From an uncultured Oscillospiraceae bacterium (GTDB lineage: Bacteria; Bacillota; Clostridia; Oscillospirales; Oscillospiraceae), in the NCBI GenBank assembly GCA_934589145.1, contig CAKTNW010000071.1, forward strand, positions 1-5,831: a stretch of 5,831 nt of DNA, read 5' to 3'. The notes under the pieces were generated by a model, which saw nothing but the letters and a program-made list of their open reading frames with translations, was not told the origin of the DNA and made no database searches. Shown here piece after piece: positions 1-4,490 of the stretch (positions are counted from its first letter, which is position 1; the number at the start of each line of letters is the position of its first letter). Made by a program: the position numbers and the translations under genes.

Positions 1-1575
1 CACAGCCGCGGCATCATCCACCGGGACATCAAGCCCCAGAATATCATGGTGCTGCGGGACGGCAGCGTGAAGGTGGCCGACTTCGGCATCGCCTGCCTGG
101 CCGACGCCCACCAGACCCTGGCCCAGGAGGCGCTGGGCAGCGTCCACTATATCTCTCCGGAGCAGGCCAAGGGCGAGCGTCTGGACGCCCGCAGCGATAT
201 CTACAGTGCCGGTGTGGTGCTGTATGAAATGCTCACCGGCCGCCTGCCCTTCGAGGGGAACAGCGCCGTGTCCGTGGCCATCCAGCATCTCAGCAGCGTG
301 CCCCTCAGTCCCCGTGAGCTGAACCCGGATATTCCCGAGGCATTGGAGCTCATCTGCATGAAGGCCATGAACGCCGACCTGAACAAGCGGTATCAGAGCG
401 CCGACGCCATGCTGGTGGATCTGGAAAAATTCCGCAAGGATCCCACCATCGACATGGACTATATCCGCACCGAGCTGACGGATCATGTGGACAGCCAGCC
501 CACCAGCCAGGTCCCGGTGCAGCAGGTGGCCGCCGCCGTCAGAAAGCGCAAGGCCGCAGAGGAAGACGACTATTATGATGACGACGATGACGAGGACGAC
601 GGCGCGTCGATCTTCGACTTTATCCGCGAGAATAAAAAGGTGATCGGTTTGTTTGCCGCGGGCATTGCGGTGATCGTGCTGATCTTTGTGCTGATCTTCG
701 CGGGCTTCGGCGGCGGGAAGGATACGTCCTATAAGGTGCCCAATATCCTGGGCTATACCGTTGAAGAGGCGAACCAGCTGGAGGGCATCAAGGACACCTT
801 CACCATCGAGGTGGTGGGCACCCTGAACGATGACCACTACCAGCCCGGCCAGATCGTGCAGCAGGATCCCGCCGCCGATGTGGTGCGTTACAGCAACTTT
901 GTCATTCAGGTCTATATCTGTGCCGACCGGCAGGAGGTCACCATGCCCAATCTGCTGGGCAACGTGTACCAGACCGCCAAAATGAAGCTGCAGCAGTATG
1001 ACATGAACCTGAAGGTCGACTGGGATGAGGCGTTCTCTGACGAGTATCCCGCCGGCCAGGTCATGGCCACAAACCCGGCAAAGGATACCGTCCTGAAAAA
1101 AGGCGACAGTATTATGCTGACCATCAGCAAAGGCCCGGAAAAGATCACCGTCCCCTCCTTTGTGGGCATGACCTATACCAAAGCCAAGGCAGAGGCGGAA
1201 AAGCTGGGCCTGAAGGTGGGCACGCCGGAATACCGCTATTATGATCCCTTCGCCAGCGAGGGCGACGTGCTGGAGCAGAGCATCTCGCAGTCAACTCAGG
1301 TACAGGGCGGCACGGAGATCATCTTTACCGTCTATGGCTCTTCCGGTGAACAGACCCGTTCTGTCCGTGTTCAATTCCTGATCCCCGATAAGTTCAGCGA
1401 AGAGGACACCATCCGCGTGGAGTTCATCATGGATGACCAGGTGGTGGATACCAAGATCGTCAGCGGCTCGGACGCCTCGGTAGATTTTGATTTCGAGGGC
1501 GAAGTTGGTACCGCTTCCACGGTGTACGCCAGGATCAACGGAGAAGCGACCGACTCGCAGGTGATCAGCTTTTGA
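1..1575 (+). CDS. prkC: PASTA-domain Ser/Thr protein kinase, PrkC/Stk1 type (5' partial)
   Basis: The reading frame is open from base 1, so the start lies outside; 524 C-terminal residues are present (numbered from the window edge). Seen: catalytic loop HRDIKPQN (7-14), metal-binding DFG (27-29), [10 protein letters not shown] with the SPE version of the APE motif (46-55) and RSDIYSAG of helix F (64-71). A cytoplasmic linker with a basic RKRK patch and a very acidic Asp/Glu/Tyr run (about 187-200) precedes one membrane helix (about 214-236). Three PASTA repeats follow (about 244-306, 312-377, 382-445), then a beta-rich C-terminal domain (about 446-524). The N-lobe with its glycine-rich loop and lysine is off the edge. 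Members of this family sense peptidoglycan fragments or lipid II outside and phosphorylate cell-division, wall and translation proteins inside. A PP2C phosphatase gene usually lies just upstream (not visible here). The stop overlaps the rsgA start. The family call is secure; activity is inferred. Confidence 0.96.
   Translation, partial: HSRGIIHRDIKPQNIMVLRDGSVKVADFGIACLADAHQTLAQEALGSVHYISPEQAKGERLDARSDIYSAGVVLYEMLTGRLPFEGNSAVSVAIQHLSSVPLSPRELNPDIPEALELICMKAMNADLNKRYQSADAMLVDLEKFRKDPTIDMDYIRTELTDHVDSQPTSQVPVQQVAAAVRKRKAAEEDDYYDDDDDEDDGASIFDFIRENKKVIGLFAAGIAVIVLIFVLIFAGFGGGKDTSYKVPNILGYTVEEANQLEGIKDTFTIEVVGTLNDDHYQPGQIVQQDPAADVVRYSNFVIQVYICADRQEVTMPNLLGNVYQTAKMKLQQYDMNLKVDWDEAFSDEYPAGQVMATNPAKDTVLKKGDSIMLTISKGPEKITVPSFVGMTYTKAKAEAEKLGLKVGTPEYRYYDPFASEGDVLEQSISQSTQVQGGTEIIFTVYGSSGEQTRSVRVQFLIPDKFSEEDTIRVEFIMDDQVVDTKIVSGSDASVDFDFEGEVGTASTVYARINGEATDSQVISF
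559..600 (+). other. Acidic low-complexity juxtamembrane segment of the kinase
   Basis: These bases encode a run of Glu, Asp and two Tyr residues (about residues 187-200 of the partial kinase), right after a basic RKRK cluster and about 14 residues before the membrane helix. The DNA is a GAC/GAT/GAG low-complexity tract. It lies in the flexible cytoplasmic linker between kinase domain and membrane. Such linkers vary in length and charge among PASTA kinases; a docking or autoinhibitory role would be speculation. Confidence 0.7.
730..1335 (+). other. Three extracellular PASTA repeats
   Basis: Three tandem protein repeats of about 63-66 residues each begin with a Val/Met-Pro-x-hydrophobic-hydrophobic/Val-Gly signature: VPNILG, MPNLLG and VPSFVG. 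Each then has an Ala-rich helix and a GQV/GQI or GDVL step before a final beta strand. The linker SKGPEK between repeats 2 and 3 is typical. PASTA domains bind muropeptides or lipid II in other Firmicutes and actinobacteria. Three is a common copy number in Firmicutes. The repeats are diverged at DNA level, so no nucleotide repeat is present. Confidence 0.92.
1559..1564 (+). promoter_or_regulatory. Ribosome binding site for rsgA inside the kinase gene
   Basis: AGGTGA, fully complementary to the UCACCU part of the 16S rRNA tail, lies within the last codons of the kinase gene and 7 bases before the TTG at 1572. No ATG or GTG nearby gives a better-matching N-terminus, so this site supports the TTG start and coupled translation of kinase and rsgA. 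Confidence 0.65.
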
Positions 1576-2456
1576 GCCGGGGCAGAATTGAGAAAGCCCT
1601 CAGCGGCTTCTACTATGTGAATACCGGCAGCGGCATCATCCAGTGCCGCGCCCGGGGCAAGTTCCGCAAGGAGGGCATGAGCCCCTTGGTGGGCGACTGG
1701 GTGGAGATCCAGGAGCTGGGCGGGGGAGAAGGGGTCGTCCAGACCATCGAGCCCCGCACCAGTCAATTCCAGCGGCCCGCCGCCGCCAATGTGGATCAGC
1801 TGGTGGTCATCGCCTCCGCTGCCATTCCGGTGACGGATCCCTATCTCATCGACCGCATCAGCGCCATCGCCACGCTGAAGGGCTGCCAGGTGCTGGTGGT
1901 GCTGAACAAGTGCGACCTGGATCGTGCGGACGAGCTCTACGACATTTACAGCGCCTCCGCCATCCCGGTGCTGCGGGCCAGCGCCGCCACAGGCGAGGGC
2001 ATCCCCCAGTTGTACCAGGCCCTGCGGGGCAGGCTGAGCGTCCTCACCGGCAACTCCGGCGTGGGAAAATCCAGCCTGCTGAACGCCTTGGCGCCCCATT
2101 TTGACCTGCCGGTAGGGGAGGTCAGCAAGGCTCTGGGCCGCGGACGCCACACCACCCGCCATGTGGAGCTGTTCCCCCTGGACGGCGATACCTATGTCAT
2201 CGACACACCCGGCTTCTCCTCCTTCGACGCCCAGTCCCTGGAGTGGGAGCTGAAGCAGCACCTGCCGGAGACCTTTCCGGAGTTCGCCCCCTATCTGGAC
2301 GGCTGCCGCTTTACCGGCTGCCAGCATGTGAAGGAGAAGGGCTGCGCCGTGCTGCAGGCGGTGAAGGACGGCAGGATCCCCCAGAGCCGCCACCGCAGCT
2401 ATGTGCGCCTCTATGAGGAGCTGAAGCCCCTGAAGGAGTGGGAGCAGAATAAGTAA
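1572..2456 (+). CDS. rsgA: Ribosome small-subunit-dependent GTPase A (RsgA/CpgA/YloQ)
   Basis: A 294-residue protein, full length for the family. It has an N-terminal OB-fold (about 1-70, with ALSGFYYV and PLVGDWVEI as in Bacillus CpgA). A circularly permuted GTPase follows, with motifs in the order G4 NKCD (112-115), G5 SAATG (137-141), P-loop GNSGVGKSS (160-168), switch HTTRH (193-197) and G3 DTPG (211-214). The C-terminal zinc site is C245-x4-C250-x-H252-x5-C258. RsgA binds the 30S subunit late in maturation, and its GTPase is stimulated by the subunit; it helps to proofread the decoding region and is a (p)ppGpp target in some Firmicutes. The start is TTG, with a 4-base TTGA overlap with the kinase stop; the N-terminus [15 protein letters not shown] aligns with relatives from the first residue. 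The frequent partners rpe and thiamine pyrophosphokinase are absent; a terminator follows at once. Confidence 0.97.
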   Translation: MSRGRIEKALSGFYYVNTGSGIIQCRARGKFRKEGMSPLVGDWVEIQELGGGEGVVQTIEPRTSQFQRPAAANVDQLVVIASAAIPVTDPYLIDRISAIATLKGCQVLVVLNKCDLDRADELYDIYSASAIPVLRASAATGEGIPQLYQALRGRLSVLTGNSGVGKSSLLNALAPHFDLPVGEVSKALGRGRHTTRHVELFPLDGDTYVIDTPGFSSFDAQSLEWELKQHLPETFPEFAPYLDGCRFTGCQHVKEKGCAVLQAVKDGRIPQSRHRSYVRLYEELKPLKEWEQNK

Positions 2457-2466
2457 GTCTCACACG

Positions 2467-2507
2467 GGAGACGCCGCTTCGTGGCGGCGTCTCCGTTCTT
2501 TTTTCTT
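2467..2507 (+). terminator. Intrinsic terminator of the kinase-rsgA unit
   Basis: Perfect 11-bp stem, 2467-2477 (GGAGACGCCGC) pairing with 2484-2494, with a 6-base TTCGTG loop, followed by a T-rich tract at 2496-2507 interrupted by C. It begins 10 bases after the rsgA stop. Typical rho-independent terminator. Confidence 0.93.
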
Positions 2508-2534
2508 GCGCCGCCGGGTAAAATGTGGTATACT
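2506..2534 (+). promoter_or_regulatory. Extended -10 sigma-A-type promoter for the kinase/kinase/FTR-like operon
   Basis: TATACT at 2529-2534 is a near-consensus -10 box. TG at 2526-2527 plus one base before it makes an extended -10. A weak -35 (TTGCGC, 2506-2511) lies at an ideal 17-base spacing. The expected transcription start is near 2541-2542, giving a leader of about 28 bases before the ATG at 2570. The -35 overlaps the last Ts of the preceding terminator. No operator-like palindrome is obvious. Confidence 0.75.
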
Positions 2535-2554
2535 ATGAGATAATCAAAGTCCCG

Positions 2555-2561
2555 AAAGGAG
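2555..2561 (+). promoter_or_regulatory. Ribosome binding site deciding the start of the uridine kinase-like gene
   Basis: AAAGGAG, 8 bases before the ATG at 2570. An in-frame GTG at 2525 would lengthen the protein by 15 residues, but it lies inside the promoter, upstream of the predicted transcription start, so the ATG at 2570 is chosen. Confidence 0.85.
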
Positions 2562-2569
2562 CGCATTGC

Positions 2570-3496
2570 ATGCGAGTCATCGACCTGGAAAACATCAATA
2601 ACGCCATGCGGAACGAGACCCAGTTCGTCCTGCGCTGCGAGGAGGTCTTTCACGATAAGATCAGCGCCGCAGCCGCCTCCATTCTCTCCACCCGGCAGGA
2701 ACGCCCCGTGGTGGCGCTGACCGGCCCCTCCGGCTCCGGCAAGACCACCACCGCCCTGCGGCTGGAGGACTATCTGAAGAACCTGGGTGTCAAGGTCTGC
2801 GTGATCCATATGGATAACTTCTTCCTGCCTCTTGACCGCCGTCCCCCCGAGCTGACGGATTGGGAGTCCCCCTATTGCGTGGATGTGGACAGCCTGATCG
2901 GCTGCATCAGCCGCCTGATGGACGGCAAAGAGGTGGAGATTCCCTGGTACGACTTCAAGAACGGCACCACCGGCGGCTATACGAAGATGCAGGGCTATAC
3001 CGACGCCGTCATCATCGCCGAAGGCATCCACATGCTCAACCCGCTGATCTTCGATAAGATCCGCGGCGTGGCCAACGGCGTATATGTGGCGCCCCGCACC
3101 CGTATCATCACCGACGACGACAAGATCGTCCGGCCGGAGCAGCTCCGGGTGGCCCGCCGCATGATCCGCGACTACAACACCCGCGGCCACAGCATCGCCG
3201 AGACGGTGGATCGGGCCCAGAGCGTGGATCGCGGCGAGATCAACTATATCCAGCCCTATAAGAACAACGCCGCCATTCACATCGACACCTTCCACGACTA
3301 CGAGCCCTGCATCCTGGCCAAATACCTCAACGAGATTCCCTGCTTCCGCGAGGAGATGACGCCGGAATTCCTGGAGGCCCACGGCCTCACCGACCTGATG
3401 AAGGTGGTGCGGGGCGTTCCGCCGCTGCACTGTCCCTATGTGCCCCAGAATTCCCTGGTGCGCGAGTTCGTGGGCGGAAGCTGCTACGAATATTGA
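2570..3496 (+). CDS. Uridine kinase-family P-loop nucleoside kinase
   Basis: A 308-residue soluble protein. Seen: Walker A GPSGSGKTT (52-60); HMDNFFLP (80-87), matching the uridine kinase/phosphoribulokinase substrate-binding Asp segment; PWYDFKNG (125-132), resembling the YDF motif of that superfamily; IIAEGIHMLNP (148-158), the Walker B-like EG strand; and RRMIRDYNTRGHS (196-208), the lid/arginine region. These place it in the uridine/cytidine kinase (Udk) group, which converts uridine or cytidine to UMP or CMP. It has an N-terminal helix of about 45 residues and a C-terminal extension beyond about residue 230, longer than the roughly 210-residue classical Udk, and no TGS/threonyl-tRNA synthetase-like domain as in some clostridial nucleoside kinases. 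It is first in a probable operon with a cytidylate kinase-like gene, which fits nucleotide salvage. The exact substrate cannot be read from sequence, so no gene symbol is given. Confidence 0.85.
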   Translation: MRVIDLENINNAMRNETQFVLRCEEVFHDKISAAAASILSTRQERPVVALTGPSGSGKTTTALRLEDYLKNLGVKVCVIHMDNFFLPLDRRPPELTDWESPYCVDVDSLIGCISRLMDGKEVEIPWYDFKNGTTGGYTKMQGYTDAVIIAEGIHMLNPLIFDKIRGVANGVYVAPRTRIITDDDKIVRPEQLRVARRMIRDYNTRGHSIAETVDRAQSVDRGEINYIQPYKNNAAIHIDTFHDYEPCILAKYLNEIPCFREEMTPEFLEAHGLTDLMKVVRGVPPLHCPYVPQNSLVREFVGGSCYEY

Positions 3497-3507
3497 TCTC
3501 AATTCTG

Positions 3508-3513
3508 AAGGAG
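3508..3513 (+). promoter_or_regulatory. Ribosome binding site for the cytidylate kinase-like gene
   Basis: AAGGAG, 8 bases before the ATG at 3522. It decides against an upstream in-frame ATG at 3438, which would add 28 residues lying entirely over the end of the preceding gene and unlike the family, whose members start directly with the IxISRxFGSGG motif. Confidence 0.85.
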
Positions 3514-3521
3514 TGATATCC

Positions 3522-4139
3522 ATGATTATTACCATCAGCCGTGAATTCGGCAGCGGCGGCCGTGAGCTGGGCAAGCGCCTGGCGGAAGCCCTGCACATCC
3601 CTTGCTACGACCATCAGATCATCGAGATGATCGCCAAGGAGAACGGCCTGAACGCCGACTATGTGGCCAACGTGGGGGAGAAGTGCATCGAAGCCGCCTA
3701 TCCCATGACCATCGGCCACCGTCTGGCCATGATGCCCGTCACCGTGATGGATCAGCCCATCCGTGTGGCCGTGGCCCAGCGGCAGCTTCTGGAGAAGTTC
3801 GCCCAGCAGGGCGACTGCGTCATCGTGGGCCGCTGCGCCGACGTGATCCTGAAGGACTACCATCCCCTGAACCTGTTCATCTATGCCGACATGGACGCCA
3901 AGGTGGAGCGCTGCATGCGGCGCGCCCCGGAGGGTGAGCATCTGACCCGCTCCGAGATGGAGAAGGCCATCCGCCGCATCGACAAGGAGCGCGCCCAGAA
4001 CCATCTGATGTACGCCGACACCAAGTGGGGCACCAAAGAAGCCTATCACCTGTGCGTCAACACCACCCACCGCGAGATCAAGCAGTTGGTGCCCGCCCTG
4101 GCCCAGTTCTGCAAGGACTGGTTCGCCACCGCTGAGTAA
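3522..4139 (+). CDS. Cytidylate kinase-like family protein
   Basis: A 205-residue protein that opens directly with ISREFGSGGRELGKRLA (5-21), the hallmark of the Cytidylate_kin2 family. Its P-loop has GSGGRE where classical kinases have GxGK[ST]. Further family marks are CYDHQII (28-34), a predicted core strand with VIVGRCAD (100-107), LNLFIYADMDAKVERCMRR (116-134) and a lid region IDKERAQNHLMYADTKWG (153-170), followed by YHLCVNT (175-181). True Cmk phosphorylates CMP/dCMP, but substrates of this paralogous family are largely unproven, so CMP kinase activity is only a possibility. It starts 25 bases after the uridine kinase-like gene and ends 28 bases before the FTR-like gene, on the same strand, with no promoter or terminator between. 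A route nucleoside to NMP to NDP by the two kinases is attractive but inferred. Confidence 0.88.
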   Translation: MIITISREFGSGGRELGKRLAEALHIPCYDHQIIEMIAKENGLNADYVANVGEKCIEAAYPMTIGHRLAMMPVTVMDQPIRVAVAQRQLLEKFAQQGDCVIVGRCADVILKDYHPLNLFIYADMDAKVERCMRRAPEGEHLTRSEMEKAIRRIDKERAQNHLMYADTKWGTKEAYHLCVNTTHREIKQLVPALAQFCKDWFATAE

Positions 4140-4153
4140 AAACAGCCGCCTGC

Positions 4154-4160
4154 AAAGGAG
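4154..4160 (+). promoter_or_regulatory. Ribosome binding site for the small FTR-like gene
   Basis: AAAGGAG, 7 bases before the GTG at 4168. The strong site supports the GTG start and shows that this short frame is a translated gene. Confidence 0.85.
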
Positions 4161-4167
4161 AATCACC

Positions 4168-4365
4168 GTGAAGATCCGCTTCAACGACGATCCCAAGATC
4201 GTGGAGACGGTGCGGGAGGGTCTGCGGCGCAAGGATGGCTATTGCCCCTGCCGCCTGCAGCGGACGCCGGAGAATATCTGCATGTGCCAGGAATTCCGGG
4301 ATCAGATCGCCGACCCCAACTTCGAGGGGTACTGTCACTGCCGCCTCTACTACAAGGAGAAATAA
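4168..4365 (+). CDS. Small ferredoxin-thioredoxin reductase catalytic-chain-like protein (six-Cys Fe-S/disulfide)
   Basis: A 65-residue protein starting at GTG. It carries three Cys-x-Cys pairs: CPC (26-28), CMC (38-40) and CHC (56-58), the last followed by RLYYKEK. This is the cysteine set of the ferredoxin-thioredoxin reductase catalytic (beta) chain, which holds a [4Fe-4S] cluster next to a redox-active disulfide. By analogy C26, C38, C40 and C56 would bind the cluster and C28 and C58 form the disulfide. An N-terminal helix (about 8-22) precedes the first pair. It is shorter than the roughly 100-residue plant and cyanobacterial chain, and the middle pair sits closer to the first (spacers 9 and 15 rather than 16 and 8). 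No FTR variable subunit or thioredoxin gene is in the window. Last gene of a probable operon with two nucleotide-kinase-like genes; its partner and substrate are unknown. Family call good, function inferred. Confidence 0.85.
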   Translation: MKIRFNDDPKIVETVREGLRRKDGYCPCRLQRTPENICMCQEFRDQIADPNFEGYCHCRLYYKEK

Positions 4366-4366
4366 C

Positions 4367-4400
4367 AGGAAAGCCTCCGCTATTGCGGAGGCTTTCTTCT
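4367..4400 (+). terminator. Intrinsic terminator of the three-gene operon
   Basis: Perfect 12-bp stem, 4369-4380 pairing with 4385-4396 (GCGGAGGCTTTC), with a TATT loop and a short TTCT tail; the T-rich side of the stem extends the U tract. It begins 3 bases after the FTR-like stop. The As before the left arm could let it act weakly on the other strand too. Confidence 0.9.
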
Positions 4401-4408
4401 GTATAAAA

Positions 4409-4450
4409 GGGAATAGAGAAAGAACCGCCGCCCGCTTATCGCGGACGGCG
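4409..4450 (-). terminator. Intrinsic terminator of the CstA-family gene
   Basis: A 10-bp stem between 4426-4435 and 4441-4450, with loop 4436-4440. The pair 4431/4445 is a C-A mismatch on the plus strand but a G-U wobble on the minus strand, so the hairpin is better in minus-strand RNA. There it is followed by a U-rich tract (minus-strand reading from about 4424 down to 4410: TTCTTTCTCTATTC). It lies about 40 bases beyond the stop of the convergent transporter gene. Confidence 0.82.
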
Positions 4451-4490
4451 ATCCTTTTACCGGGAAACAATGTAAAACTGGAAACCTTGG

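Noticed and set aside
1371..2393. Long open frame on the minus strand (340 codons) opposite the kinase end and rsgA
   Set aside because: It covers a clearly real plus-strand gene; its translation is rich in Gly, Ala, His and Gln with no motif, as expected from the antisense of GC-rich codons.
2525..2569. Upstream GTG start giving 15 extra residues on the uridine kinase-like protein
   Set aside because: It lies within the -10 region, before the predicted transcription start; the ATG at 2570 has a well-placed AAAGGAG.
2457..2569. Riboswitch or attenuator between rsgA and the kinase operon
   Set aside because: The hairpin lies before the promoter and just after the rsgA stop; the predicted leader of the next operon is only about 28 bases, too short for a riboswitch.
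2411..3598. Minus-strand open frame of 395 codons opposite the uridine kinase-like gene
   Set aside because: Antisense shadow of a gene with clear kinase motifs; it spans promoter and terminator sequences and shows no recognisable domain.
3387..4232. Minus-strand open frame of 281 codons opposite the cytidylate kinase-like gene
   Set aside because: Antisense shadow with biased composition, no ribosome site and no domain.
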